A stretch of 64,000 nucleotides of DNA. Origin: Steinernema hermaphroditum (taxonomy: Eukaryota; Nematoda; Chromadorea; Rhabditida; Steinernematidae). The DNA lies in assembly GCA_030435675.1 (NCBI GenBank), contig CM059625.1, positions 3,286,001 to 3,350,000 on the forward strand, written 5' to 3'. The position numbers and the translations under genes were made by a program. The first letter of the stretch is position 1. Every line of letters begins with the position of its first letter. Of the stretch, positions 44,101 through 59,100 are shown one piece after another. The notes under the pieces were generated by a model. The model had not been told where the DNA came from. It did not search any database and worked only from the letters and a program-made list of their open reading frames with translations.

Positions 44101-47100
44101 GCTAGGCGCTCTCCCCATCATCATCTTGGCTGCTGCTGCTGGTCGAGATTGGAATCCGATTATGTGGCATAAATTAAAGATAATAAGCGACAATTGAACC
44201 CCTCCCTCAGCGTAGTGAGATATTTTGTGGCTTCTTTTGGCAATCTCTATTTGTTGAAGTGCCTGTTCTACACGCCTGTTGGCCTAGGTCCCTTTCCTAT
44301 TCGTCCTCTGGAATCGCATCACTGCACAGAATTGGAAGAAGCGACCGAGAATGACGATGCGAAAACCCTCGAGACAATAATTATTCAATCTGCTCTATTA
44401 TTTTCTATTCCATTCGTTGTGGTCTCTTTTCAAACGTGGAAGAACACTCTCAGAAGTGTGGGACTCGCTTACTCGCTCCTTTCGCACTCACTCACTCACT
44501 CTCGGTCGCTTTTTCACGTATCTCTGAAAAGCAGAAAGAAAACGCGCAATCAATATGGTTGCGAGTGGCTCTCACGGTTGTGGATATAAACGAAGAACAT
44601 TCCGCATATATCTCCTCTGTCTCTTTCCTCGACAGCTGAAAAAGGGCTCCAGGCGCGGTGGGATAGGGAGAGAGGGAGAGGGCTTGGGAGAGGGCGCGCT
44701 GCCTCGTGCACTCCATGTAAAGGACCCGAATTGAGAGACGGAGGCGGGTGAGGCGAGTTGGCTGAAGAAGCTGAAGAAGACGACGGAAACGAGGAGAAGG
44801 AGGGCTCAGCCTACGCTCTGTGTGTATGTGTGCTTTTCTCGCTTAGAGCCCCCCAAAATTAACATCAAAAATATTCTGCTTGCCGATAAAGGGCCGAGAG
44901 AGAAAGGGAGAAAATGAATTGAAAAGTGCTTAGTGTGTCTGCAGTGCTGAGTGGTGAGCAATTAACGCCGCTTACTTTCGAGAGTTGCAGTGGTTAAGGT
45001 CGAGTCGGCGGCCGAGGAGGAGGACGGAGAGATCGCGCCATCTTTTGCCTCCATTTCCTTAGATGCCGTGTCGGGACCGGAGCCCGGGAGCGCTTCTGCG
45101 CCGCTCTGAAACGAGACAAACGTCAAAGTGGAGTGGAAAAGTGCGGATAAACAACAAGTCAGAACTCGAACAAGTTTGGGGCTTCTGATTATAGCGCGAA
45201 GAAGAAGAGCAGGCCTCTGAGGGCCAGGTTTTTTTTTTGCTTAGAATACAGGCTATGGTCCAGTGTTTGTCATTTTTTTCGGGTTGGATGTTCAATTCAA
45301 TAGCGGTTTCGCTTAGGCAAGCATGGAGTTGAATTCCGTTTTCATTTTAGGAGTATAGAATTTCCTATGCTTCTGCGTGCCAAATACAATTTTCGATTCA
45401 CCTGTCAGTTGTACATAATCAAAGTTGACGTATGCATAAACATCTGCTCGACAACGTTTCTAATTCGAAGAAAGAGCTACTGTAGTAACAATAAGGTGTT
45501 GGTTATCGTAGAGTCGTTATCGCTCAGAAACCCTATAGTTGTGGCACGGTCGTAAATTTTATGACTTCCATATATAGAGAGAAGGTTCAGCATTTTACAT
45601 GATGAGCATCGAAATTATAGACTGCAAATCTCATAAAACCAAATTTCAAACCTGAAAAATGCCCAAGAGAATTACCATATCTGTCAGTCTCATCTATCTA
45701 AGTGAATTTTGGAGTTGCAGAGTGGTGGACGCACTGACAACTATTGGCTTTGACAAATTGCACTCTCAGACACAAATCCATGCATATATAGTAATTTGAC
45801 ACGTCCACCATTCGCACGCGCGCCTAAATTTTGAATCTCCCGCAGGAGCAACATTCGCGACTTTTGCCCGAATCGATGATGGATGTGCTAAAGACAAAGT
45901 TGTTCCATGGGCGCTGTCGCACTTGTCAAACTGAATTCGATTGCGTGCAAATTGAATAAAGTACCTTGGACGCATCGAGCGTCTTTGCCGAAGTGGTTGC
46001 TTGTTCGTCGGGTCGGACGGCCATCTCATCCTGCGGTTATCAGTAGATTTACGTATCTAAGTGCCCAGCAACTTACAACTGCATCCGGTCGACGCAAAAT
46101 TAGCAGTTCAAGCTCGTTTTCTTCGCAGCACTCACGGATTTTCGTTGAAGCGTTGACGTGAGACAGACCGAAGAGGACTTTTCCGTTAATCTAAGTGGAC
46201 ATATTCGTCGAAATCGCCGTGTCCACTGGTGTGTACCTCGAGCAGTTCGTCGCCTATTTGAAGGGGTAACATCGACGTAGACTTTATGGCGATGACAAAA
46301 ACGGACATCTTGTCGCGATCGCGGTTTCCGGACAGCGAGAGGCCGAGGCCTCCGGGAGGAATTTCTTCTAGCTTCATGAGAATCGGCTCTCCCGGAAGGT
46401 CGCCATATTTCCGCAAGATCTTATCTGAAATGCTCATTTCGACGTTTCTGTGTGTTTTCGTCAATCGTCGGCCGAAATTTGATTGTGCAAACGGAGTTTG
46501 CTTAGAGGGCTTGTTTATTCGGGACATCGACACCCGTGTGATGCTCACTGACGTAGGGCGTCGTATATTTTTGGGTGTCGACTGCTAATGAGCCACTCTG
46601 ACGAACCCAATAAGGAGCGGCGGGCAAGATTCAAGAAGCGCGCTCGGATAAATCGGGTCTACTAGCATGTATGCAATGCATCGTGGGGGAAAATAAGGAA
46701 GTGCTAAAGTACGTGCACTTTGCGACTTTCAGATTTTGATGTCTGAAATATTGCGAACTTCGCTGAATGCTAATGGGAAAACCGATGGTGTTTTCGGGTT
46801 TATTACTGCCGAGAGGTAGCCACATTTATGATGTGTTTTATGAAGACCATAATACCGTATTTTACGGTGTCGTGATAGTTTTGTTTACGAAATGAGGTGC
46901 AGCTTTTATAGCCAAAGCACTTCGCATGTGCATTGCTTGGTATAAGACCAAATTTTTGAATTATCTACTTGTATTATCAGAATCGGACTGTCGCACATGC
47001 AGAGTCCGGTGACCCAGCAGTAACGGTCTAATAACTTTCAGAGAAAACCGACGCTATTTTCAACAAATTACGGCTCTTCAATTACGATACAAATGAGCTT

Positions 47101-50100
47101 TAATTTGTGTTTACCGAGTAATCCGAATTCGGCTAAGTGCTCTAATACGGTGAAGTGAGGAAATTGTGTGGAATGTGACAGTTGTCATGGCTATTTACGA
47201 AGATTCTGAGGGAAAGCATAGATGTGAGTGTTAAATGCGTGTGTGGGCTAAAGCTTCTAAGAGGGAACTGTCCTGATCAGCGGACAGAGAATTGAATGGA
47301 ACCTATTCGTGCCAAGAAGAAGGGATATCGGTGGCAGAATTTTGAGACAGTTTGAATGGCATACCCATAGGCAAGTTTCTGTTTTCAAAACGTCCTGGAA
47401 GTTTGCGTCTTGATTTCAACAAGCTGCTGGAACTTCTTATGACAGCTTAGAATTTCATGTCGGCGTATAGTAACCGCCTTATTGTTTGTATATGCTGGGC
47501 TCTGGTTTCCTTTTTAGGGTTGTTTAGGGTTCAGAAGTGAAACGCCAAATGGCCTATTCCCCACTCTCCCGGTTCCGATATCTTACTTTTCGTGTAGAAA
47601 AATCGGTCCTCCTCTTCCGGATCGTCCGGAAGCCGCTGCAAGTAAGCGGCCGAGTTGCGTTCGATCTTCCTCCGCTCCATCTCTCTAGGATCCACTTTCC
47701 GTCCACGCAAGTCGGCCATCGTCACCGCACTGGTCGCCTGTGCTGCGTCCACTTCTCCCTCCATTTCGTGCTCCTCTTTACTTTTTGCAATCTCGTTGAC
47801 CTTGAACGGACAACATGATGCCATAGTCCGGAAAACAGTGAGTCTACCGGAGGTGCCGTGGTCGTAGGCCGTTCACGTTTCGACGTCATTGTCTGGTGCG
47901 GGTCGCGTACTGAGATCGCCTGAACACCGCTGCTCGATGGCCGTTGCGTGACTCCGCTCGTTGTCGGTTCACCTTCAAAGTCGATGGGAACGATTTTGCG
48001 TGCTAGAACGCCGGAATGATTGGCCGTTGCCTTGTCGTTAGGCGCAATTGAGACGTTAGAGATTAGAGAGCTGTCAGCTGAGGAGGCTGATTCCTGAAGA
48101 ATGCGAGTGGGGGGTTTACAATTTATGAAAACCACGTCTACTACGTTTGCGGTCGAGAAGCTCTGCAAGGACTGCACCACAAATTTTACGGGATTAGCCG
48201 CGTGCTTTATAACTTTAACGGCGTACTCATGGGTGGCGTCTCGGAGATCAGTGTCGTTTACCTGAAATGAAGATGATAAAGGATCTAGAAGTGAATCTAA
48301 AGCGGGGTGAACTTTGCAAGGGAGAGAGAAGGAGTCTCCACTACTGGTGGCACCCTTCCATCAATTTCTTTAACTTTCATCTTGGAATGCTTCCCCGGAA
48401 TCGGAAAACTTTTACCATTAAGGCTAATTACCATCGATGGATCGGTAGTTAGCAGTGTTTAGGGTTAGGACCAGAGCTCAGGATTAGGGCTGAGTCGATT
48501 ACTATGAAATCCAAGTGAATTCGATGCAACCGCAAAGCCCATGTCGACTAAGGCGACTTCTTTGAAGCCCAGTTCTATGTGGTTCTAAGTGGACTACCAA
48601 TGTTATGTACATAAAGTTTTGTGGCGGAAATCGGCCAACCACAAAAAACAAAGGAGGGCCAGCTATGCGATTTCTTCAAAGGTGCCAAAACTGATACTGC
48701 CTAACAGAGAAATACCCAACTTATGACCAGTCCACACAGGTAAGCGATCCTTTATAGGCTTATTGAAACAGCGCCGATCCGTGGAATAGCAGATAAGTAA
48801 CAGACAGATCGGTAATTTAAGGTGCTTAAACGGCAACTGCTTTGAAAAAATTTGATTAATTCAACGCAACACACCTCCATTCAGAACGTATAGTAGGCTA
48901 AATTCAATGGGCATTACATGCTGGAAAATCATGCCGAGATTTTTCCAATATTTTGACCGAAAACTTTGATTTTGAACAATGTTCAACAGAGTCCCGATAT
49001 CTCCCCACTATACCATTCGATGCTACATAAAAAGTGTGACTTTCTCATGCTATTCCGACGCCTATCTTGTGCTTTCATATATCTAATATGAGCAGATTTT
49101 TAATCGCTCCCAAAAAAGATTGTTTCCGACGATTTTTTTCTCCATTAAGAGCCGGAAGACCAAATCCCAACGACTTGTTGTTTCCTGACTGGCGGTCCTT
49201 CATGGCGACTAGAGACTAATGCGCTTTAGCGACAAAAGCGGCTTAAGGCAAACGGCGAAGAAAAAAACGTAGCAGCATTAGATTAGAAATTGTTTTGGAC
49301 GCGCCCGCGCTTGGATGCTAATGCTTGATTCATAGGAATTGGCATGACTCATGGAAAATTCACATTTTTAATTAATTGCCACACTTGCCGCGTGATCTAT
49401 GAATTCAAGCATGGAATCATGGTGGTACACCCAGTGAGGAACCAAACGGTTATTATCTGTAGAGTTGTCCGTGCAGGAGGTCCCAAAAGATCAACTGGGC
49501 CAACAGCAGTTTTGAGAAGAAACTAGGAAAGAACTTACACTTATGACGCGATCACCCATATTCATGCTTCCCGACTTTCCGGCTGGCGAATTCGGAAGTA
49601 CGGATTTGATGAAAATGCCCGATACAGTATTTCCGGTGCCGGGCAGCCCTCCCTTCTGGCTCACTTCCACGCGGCCGCCCACGATGCTGATGCCTGAAAT
49701 GGGCAAGATTCGGATGGGGAGGAATAGCTGGGACGTAGTCATATAGGCTTCTTCATTGATTTGTTCATTGATTTGCATACCAAGACGATCTTTTTTCTAT
49801 TTAACCTGGTCCGTACATTATTGACTTACAGAAATTCAGCTATCACTCATTTGAAATGGCGAACTGGTGTTTTTTTTTCAACGTATTTTGAACACTTATG
49901 CCTGATGTTAGTCGAAAAACATGTCCACTCATAGTGCATGGTGCCCTTTTGCGGTACGGCAAACCTTTTGTACAAACGTAATCGGTATATGTTATGTAAG
50001 TAGGCTCAACTACTCATACTTGGAGATGGGGTTCTCACGTCAATACGCCAACTTACCAAATGAAGTGTTGGCTTCTCGGTGCAGCACCACGGTCCTTGCA

Positions 50101-53100
50101 TCTCCCCAAAACTTTGACGATTTCGTGTTGGTCTAAAAGCGATTAGCTGTCAATATTAGCGGTCACATGCGCTGTTAGTGTGCGAAAGCGAAAGAATGGA
50201 TATCATGCTGAGCCGTGCTGGAGCCGGACAGTTAAAGTACGCTACGCTTCTATACGTACGAGATGGGACTCGACCGTCAGACTGGCCTTCCGCATGGCGT
50301 TCAGAGTGTGAGCGCGCTCCATGGGTGACCGCCAGGAGCGCGGAGAAACGGTCGGCGAGGCCATCGTGTCGGCACGACGCATTTCGGACGATGCTCGACG
50401 GCGGAACGCCTTTTCAGATAGCTGAATTAGACAGGAACACAATCGATGATTGCCTATTGGTTACGATTGCGATTGCGCCGATGGTGGAGTTGCCCCCGGA
50501 GGTGGTCTGTCCTCCGCCGATTCAAGCGAGGCTTCCCCCCTCGCACGCCCGTTTACGCGAAATAAGAAGTCTGATTAAGGGGAACAGATTGGGGGGAAGG
50601 GATGCGACGTTTTTATCCTCCGTCTGCTTCCGAGAACAACGTCTTGTTGACAAAAAGCCGAACACGCTGTTTCGGAGGATGGAGTGGACTTGTACGCACT
50701 CCACGAGACTTCAGGACTTGCGTGCATAAGTGTAATGAAGCAAGGATGATAGCTGTACAGCGGCGGAGCAAGAAGCAAAGCACACGAACGAGAAGACGAA
50801 GCCAAGACGACGAAATGGATGGAAAGGCAAAAAGTGCTTACCATTACGGTGCCGGATTTGGGAGGCGTCTGCGGCTTGTTCTCGCTGTGAACTTCGGCCG
50901 GAATTTGCTGTTTCACGGCGTTCGACTGCTAAAAGAAGATTAAGACAATTAGTGGACAGACACAGCGTGAAAGTATTTTAAGGGGTTGGCTAAAGTACAG
51001 TCCGAGGACACCGAAATCCATTTGTGGAACCTAGAACTAGCTATATTCGTTATGTTCACATGTACTTCTGCAATGTGGGAAATTCAGAGGATGTGTGGAG
51101 GGTGCAAAAACGCTTTCCATGGACGCCCAAAAATGTAAAATCGCACGTAGATGACAGCTGTTGGGTTTGAACTATTTCTTTGTCCTCTATTGTTCGAAAA
51201 CAAATGGCGTTAATTTGTATGAGTGATAAAAAGGTGAAATTAGGAATTCATGTCGATCTGCTAAGAATTAACTTCGAGTACGAATAGATGTCTAAGAATG
51301 TCCTGAAGCATTCGTTCCTGCTGGACAAGTTGTATCAAGTCTAGTGGCTATTATAGGTCGTATTATCATTGAAACCACTCTAGCGGACACATACATAACT
51401 TCTGGGTTTGGAAGTACGAGTACTCCGTCAACTATAGAATTCTACCTTCTAGAGGTACTATGTCAACCAAGAATCTGGTCGTATGAAGAGCAACAGTTGA
51501 AAATAGGTCGCAAATGCGAAACACATTGGTTGGTTGACTATAAAAAACCCAAGGTGCTGGGCTGTATTTCTGCAGTAGTACCAGTCCTCTGCCCTTAAGA
51601 AGCTCCTATGCAAATCTGATGGACTTTTGAGGGCTCAACTCGTACTCCTTACAGTAGTTGACTACGAAGTCAGCCGTAAAAATTCTTTGTACTGGAGCAA
51701 GTCATGTGCAATATTGGTCAATCATGAAAGTTCTGATACTTTCAGAGCATACTCATTACGGTGAATGAACCTTCCAAAAATCTTTTGCTTTGCTTTGCGA
51801 CATCGAAATGAAACAACAAAAGTTACCATACCTGTTTTTCCGGTGAGCCTTTGGCTGGCGGCGCCGGCGGTGGAGGCGACATCGGTCTTGACTGCTTCCT
51901 CTCTGGCTCCTTCACTGGCGTATCACGTCCCTTCCAGTCAGGTGTTGCATTAGCTATGAGCAGCTCGACGTATGCTTCCTTGAAGGCCACCTAAATCGCT
52001 AATTGAAAAAGTGAAAAGCAGCAGTTCTCCGGGATGTGTGTGGGCGCTAGGCTGACTTGCGAATGAGCAACAAGTATGAGAAGTTGCTTGAGACGATTTA
52101 AGTGGAAGGCCAGGATCAATGTGCGGCCCATAAATTATTTAGGCAAAAGTGGCAACGCGAAACACACGTAGTCTGACGCTGCTCACTTAGAAGTTTGCAG
52201 CAACGTGCACAACGCGCCCACTTAGGCGTCGAGTCGGATTGACGGCTCTGATGGGAATTAAGAATTAGCCTCATGCGCCCCTGGTGGTTCCGCGCGGCAA
52301 ACATCAATTTCGTGATTACATACGGCAGAAAGTTTTGTCTTTGCCAACTTACGTCAACAAGTTCTGCGGTAAACTTCGCCAATTTCGACTCAAACGGCTC
52401 GGGGCTTGGTGGCCGTTCGTCCTTAAGTCGACTGTCAGGCTCCACTTTGGCCGGTTCGGCTTGGACTTCCTCTTGAATCTGCAGTTCGGATAGCTCTTCT
52501 TCGATTGGTTTCACGTGGTTCTCGGTGCTGGTGCTCGGTTCCAGCTCTTTTCTTCCCATAAAGGGGCTTTTGTAGAATTTTGGGAACACTCTGAAATGAC
52601 GAATTATGGGCTGCACTTAACAGATCGAGGTTACAAAGACGAGCATCTAGGCAAAAATGCCTTGGCTGGTTCATTTATGATCCATCCTGACATTTGAACG
52701 CCCTCCATGCCCTCATCATTTTGGGAAAATAGGGCAATTTGGCATGGTAACTTATATTTCTGGCCATTTTCATTGCTATTCATTGCCCTAAAGGCCCATT
52801 TCCCTTTCCTGTCCCCGACAACGACCTGCCAGCCATCGCAATAAGAGGTCATTCTGTCAAACATGCCCAAGAATTCTTCGAGCTATCTGCAGGGACGTTT
52901 AGATGGATGCTCTAAAGAAGACTTACTTTGGCGATAGCCTGTTGATAATGGGCGACTGCGGTTCACTGTCGCGATGAAAACGCTGCTTCCAGAGCTTAGC
53001 GTCGGCGGCTGTTATGTAGGTGATGCTGAAAGCGGCAATGAAGTTTAGCGGCACAACGATGCGAGCTGAGAGAGTGATAAAACGGGAAAAATGAGGTTAT

Positions 53101-56100
53101 TGTTGTTATTGAAAGCGTCGTTTTATGGAATTGGCCACGCATATCTGACGATCATTCTGTTATGTTACGAGTCGCTTAGGGACTATCGGCTATCGACAAT
53201 TGGCATCTGTGGAATGCTCCATCAAATTACAGACCTGCCTAAATTACTTTGTTCACGGTGTAGACTTTGTCTAGACCGTAATTCCATGTTGTTGATACAT
53301 CTACTTGGCCATGGGAAGCAATGATATGTAACTGGATCAAAGAGGAAAAGCCATATTTGCTTAGGAACAGTATGGTAAATGACTGCAGTTGCAGTTGATC
53401 TTTTCATTGCGACTTAAATCTATATTACAACTCAAAGGAGCCCTTTAGGATCGAAGCATCGTCTGCTTTGTTTGGTTGTATCTACAGACGATTTGCTGAA
53501 CACCTACTTGATTTGCGTCCCAATCAAATTGGTCCTCTTCAGAATTGCCCTCGCCTGAGCACCAGTGACATTCCTCAACGTCTCATTGTTGATCTTCACC
53601 AAGTAGTCACCGGCCTAAAAAGTCTTTTGGAACTGCATCGAGTGTTCTGCGCCGCTACCTGTATCCTTCCATCCTTCCCGATCGCCTTCTTGCTGCAAAT
53701 GCTTTTGACGACACAACCGTTTACACCTTTGTCGATTTCGGCGTCGAGAGTAACTCCTAAACAGTGATCTATTATTAATGAGTAGCCGCGCGATGGGCGA
53801 AAAGAGATATTGCGCGCGAAGTGACTTGCGACGCGTCCTTCCTTGCTCGAAGTCGGCTTTCGGCCGGACCTCCCGTGCTCGTTTCAAGAGAAATCATTTA
53901 ATGTTTTATAAAGCGAAACGCTGCCGACCAGAAGTCCGCCGGGCGCACAATCACTCACCTAATGGAAGGGCACCTTTAATGACTTTAATCGAACGTTCGA
54001 GATTCGAGGGGAGATAGACGACATCGTAGGCCCAGGAGCCTTTGAGCGAAAGCGGAGATCCACAAGGCGACAGTGAGCGGGTTGAGCAAGGTGACCAGCT
54101 AATCATCGAGGAGCTGCTCTAAAGCAAATCCGTTAGTGGCGGCGGCGAGCCGAACCGTACGTACTCCGTTCAAGTTGTGCGGCCGAGTGCGGCTGACCGA
54201 CGGAGAGCAGCTACCGGAGGAAGGGTAGTACGCCTAAAAGTGCCAAGATGAAAGCCATGCGGAGTTGTAAGGGTGAGCGGCGCTGACAGAAGCGAATGGA
54301 GGAATGGAGGTCGATGTACTTGAATTAATTGTGGACTAACTTTAGTACAGTAGTTCTTAAGGAATGGTTAATTAGGTAAGGGCAATGATGTCTTGACTGA
54401 TGAAGTCATTGGTGCTAAATTTGTCGAAATTGTCCTTGGGTTAGGTGTGCATCTCCTGGGAAGTCCGCTAGATCTATTATTGTCCAATGAAAATTGAGAT
54501 ACATATTTGAAAGCTGCCAGTCAATTGATCGAAAATTAGGTTCTAAACTGAACTGCGGAAAGCATATCATGTGAATTGTGGATTGGGATTAATGACTATT
54601 TCCTGAGCGCAATGTACGTTTACCGAAAGTACAAGGTACCATTACTTTTGTAACCGGTATCATATACCGCTTTGTGCACATATGTTTCCAGCAAAGGATA
54701 GAAAGACCCGAAAGAATCAGTCCAAAAGCTATGAACAAAAACTATGCGTTTAGAGCTAGAGAATTACTGCGATTAGCGGTCGCTGCTAACCTTTGAAAAG
54801 CCGAAAGAACAAGTACGGTAGAGCCCTTATTAGGCAGTAAATTTATGGCGTGCAGTTAAACGATTTTTAATAATTACCGTCGCAGTCATATATGTGTTAG
54901 GCAAACATAAATCATAAACTGAAAAGATGAAGTTAAAGTTAATTTCATGAAAGGTCGGCTAGGAGCGATAAGTCGGTCGTCCAATAGGTCGCTATGAGGT
55001 CCGTTGAATAAGATGAGTTAGCAGTCCTTCTTGGCCGTCGTGCTGTACAGTGATCGCCCCGGTTCCGAGAAAGCCTGGAACACCATTCACCTGCTATGCC
55101 ACACGGAGCCGTAGTTCCGCGGTCTCACAAAGAATACAAACACAACAAGCCTGACCACCCGCGCGGCCCCGAGAAGCTGAAGTCTCGTTGAAATCCCCAA
55201 GTCCGCGCCGCCATTTGCTCAGATGATGGGATTCCACTTCGCCCGCTATGCCACACCAGGTCTGCTCCAACTTGATCTCTTCGCTTGGAACCCGATGAAG
55301 ATGTCACGTCTCCCACGTCGGCACCGCCAGCCGAACTGAAGATTGGATCCGCCCCGTTCGCAGTGATTCACCGTCTGCGCCTATACCGGAATCAGCTCCG
55401 GATCGGCTACGATGGACTCCGACATAACGCCCTGATACCGAAAAGGGAAAACAAACGTAGACTACGGTGTGATATTTATCTTATTTGTGCTTGACGCCTA
55501 GCACGGAACGGATTCAAGAGTATAAAGTCGTAAAAAAACTTGTGCCTTAATAGGTGTCTCGAATAATCTAATGCCATTGGTTCGAAAGATCAAAAGATTT
55601 CGCTGAAAACAGTCCACGTCTCGACAGCTGTCGTCCAGAACATGTGCGGCTGATTGCCGCAAATCTTCCAAAAGTATTTAACTTTAACGAGGCGAGGATA
55701 GGCCAAATATAATGGGATTATAAAATTAGGTCACCGAGGAAAACAAAGCGAAAACATAATAACCCACCTGAGGGTAGAGCGATCGGTATTGATTGGGTCC
55801 GATCCACACGTCCTCCTGACTGGAGCCGTACGAGAAATTCTGAAAGCGCCAAAGTCATCGATCAAAGAGTGTTTGTGACGACGAGACTATAGGTCTTAAT
55901 GACACAAGCCAAGCCTTCCGCTTTTCCAGTCCATTTCTTTTGCTTCTTTTTACGGATAAGCGCTTAATCAAGCACTGGTCCATTCTTTGAGTGACCAACT
56001 CGAATGCCGTGCATGGATTGTTTTTTTAGAGAGACTATATTGGCGTCAAAAAATTTAAGTACTTACTTGTTTTCGACGCTGAGAACGTGGCGAACTTCCT

Positions 56101-59100
56101 TTTGCGAGTACTCGCTCGCTTCGTGAAATAATTGGCGAGTGGTTGTGGCTTCGACACTAAACGAGAAAAACCAAATTGATTAAAGCTTAACATTCGGTGG
56201 TGTCTAAACACGGTGCTGATGGCCAGCGGACAACCAATCCGCTCGCATCCCCACTTTCGCGCACTCCACCGCCCCCATTTAGCGGCAAAGGCCATCAATC
56301 ACCCAAATAATGCTTGACGTTTTGGCACACGTTCTCTGTGCCAATAGCCGGGATATGTCTAGTGATGTTTGGCTTAAGCTAGGTAACAAAAATTCGGGTG
56401 GCTACCTTTATGATTTGTAATCCATGATTGAATGTTTGGTCCAAAAAGTATGTCGTAAAAATTCTCTGAAGATACTTTCGATACGATACGTCACTTGCAG
56501 TTTTTCCCCTACGGCTGGTAAGCTAGATTCATGGATGGAATGCCAACCACGATGCATGATAAACATGTGAAATGTCTTAGTTATACCATGAAACAAGCTT
56601 TTGAGCCAGTCTAGAATTGAACGGTGATCCTCAAATCTGCAGCCTGACTTTAGAATTTCTGGCGCTTAGAACTGAACGTCCTCCATATAGTGCCGGGGAA
56701 AACGAGCATTTTCAATCAGTCCTACAGAGTGATCGGCTCGAAGTAGAGAGACAAATTTCGTACACGGACGGAATCGAACATGTGAACCAATGAGTTCAAC
56801 GATAGCTTCTTAAATAGACACTTTTCCCTGCAGTGCGCACGTAATCCTTACGTTTGAATAATACACTATAAACATATGGTCGTATGAAGACTGGATGATT
56901 TCGTGTGGCATAGCCGGGGCAAAAACTAAGCGCAAGTCTTTAAAAGCAAAACAATTTTCTCTCTGCATCATCCGAGTCAATGTGTTTGCTATAATCCTCG
57001 GGCTTAACCTCATTGACCTTGGTCCCCTGTTGACGAGTCGCCATTTGATCATTTTGGGAATACAGTCAAGAAATGCCTAATTATCCGATGGCGAGCAACG
57101 TTAAAGCTGTACCCTTCAGTAGTAGTTAGAAATGAATAGATTAGGTTTTGAATGGTAAATATGCGGTTGTTAAGAACATATGTTGTGGTATCAAATAAAG
57201 GAAAAGCAGACAGCCGAAATTTCGAAAACAGCCTAATTCTTGCAGCAATTCCAGGTTCCCATCAATTCGTCGCCGACTAACACAAGGGCCGCGCTCCTCT
57301 GGGTGCCACCATAATTACTCGAACTTGCGATAAACATTTTGTTTCCCAGCGACGTCGTGACATGGTACTGGGGACGACTAGAAACTAATTGCGCAGACAA
57401 AAGTGGAGGAGCTCGTTGAGAATTTCAACTCGAAAGGGTTGGAAGACGACCTTCATTATCACTAATGCTCTGTACATCAGCAGCATAAGGTCACATGAAT
57501 ACTTGGCAGGTCTCACTATGTAAACATCTAGCACGAATATGACATTACATTAATCTGTTTGTTTGTAAATGGTGTATAAGACATGCCCTATATAGACGTG
57601 CATGATGGGCGAGAGGGAAGCAAAGAAATTGCAGCGCTTCATTTCTGGCAATTTCACATTGTCAACAACCTTTTTTGGGACAGAGTAATGAGTGCGTTTC
57701 GCAGAAGCGTTCTGTGGCAACTCCACAAAATATGAAGGGAATGTGCTCTGGTATTAGGATAATGTAAATCGTGCCTATTTGTACCGAAAGACCTTGATTT
57801 TCAGTTCTTAAAAACAAGACGGTTTTTATCTTTCGTGGAGAAAGAAAAGAAGAAAATTGCACTGGAATAATTCAAATCCAGAGAGAGGAGATGACCTCTG
57901 ATCCCCCAAAACACCTACTCATCAACTATCTTCTTAACACTTCAAGATACATTTAACACGCTGGAGCTAAAATTAGCGCCTTCAATATGAAAGAAGCTGA
58001 AAAATAAGTGCTTAATGCCGCAGACGATCAGCGAGAGCAGAATGCCGGACGTAAACACCCTCACCCTCATCTGCAAAACGCGAGCAACATCGGCTTGACA
58101 CGGAAACGTAATTTGAATTTATGCCCCTTCGCTCGGCTCTCATCATGCCACCTCTTCCCACTGACCGTTGCGCGCGTCCACCCGGACCAAACAAAACAAT
58201 TTTCTACAACAAATACATAAGCACTAGGCGAACGCGCGCAAAGTTAGTTAGTAGGCAGTGATGGGGCACACCGAGGAGCTGTGGTGGTGGTGCCCATCGA
58301 GAAGTGATCAAATTAGAATAAAGTTGTTTTGGAGTTTGCGACGAGTCGCAGATGGACACTTATCGACGTCGTGGTTTCGTCCGTTGAAGCGATCGATGTG
58401 CAATGATAAATAAAAGGCGCCTAAGCGTAAACCACCGAAAATGGAAAGTGGAAAATGAGTGAAAGTGTGGACCCTAGCCGTCGGGCTCTTTCGACCTTCT
58501 TTCCTCGTTCTTCCCGCCACCAGACCGCCGGACCGAGGGACCGTCGCCGCCAGGATTCAGGCGATGTCGCCGGGACGTCATCGTGTCAAAACAAGTCCAG
58601 GCGCGCAATGTGTAGCCTGACGGATATATAAGGATTCGACGATGGCGACGCGCGGCGCTCAAATTATTAATTTATAAAAATGTCATAATCTCTTAGTGAA
58701 ATTGCATTGTACACCGTTGGTCTCGTATTTTGGGTGCAGAAACGCCCACTTAACGGCGTCACAGAACGGCGACATTAGCAGTGACAATGCAGGCATTAAG
58801 GAGGATCTTATGGGTCGGGGCGACGGACGAGACCTTATGGGTCGCGTTCAAATAGCGGAAATTGAGGGGATTCTCCTTTCTTAGACGGGCCACTGAGGTC
58901 CGCCGTTAATTGCAGCTTAATATAATCAATATACATTGATGTATACTGATGAGGAAAGAGAGATCGAAAAAAATAATAAGTGATGAATAAGAAAGCATAT
59001 TGCGCGAGAGTGGACACAATATTCCTGGTGACTTGCGAGATCGGTGGCTTAGAAACATGAAAATGGTAACAAGATGCGAATTTTGATCGAAAAAGATGAA

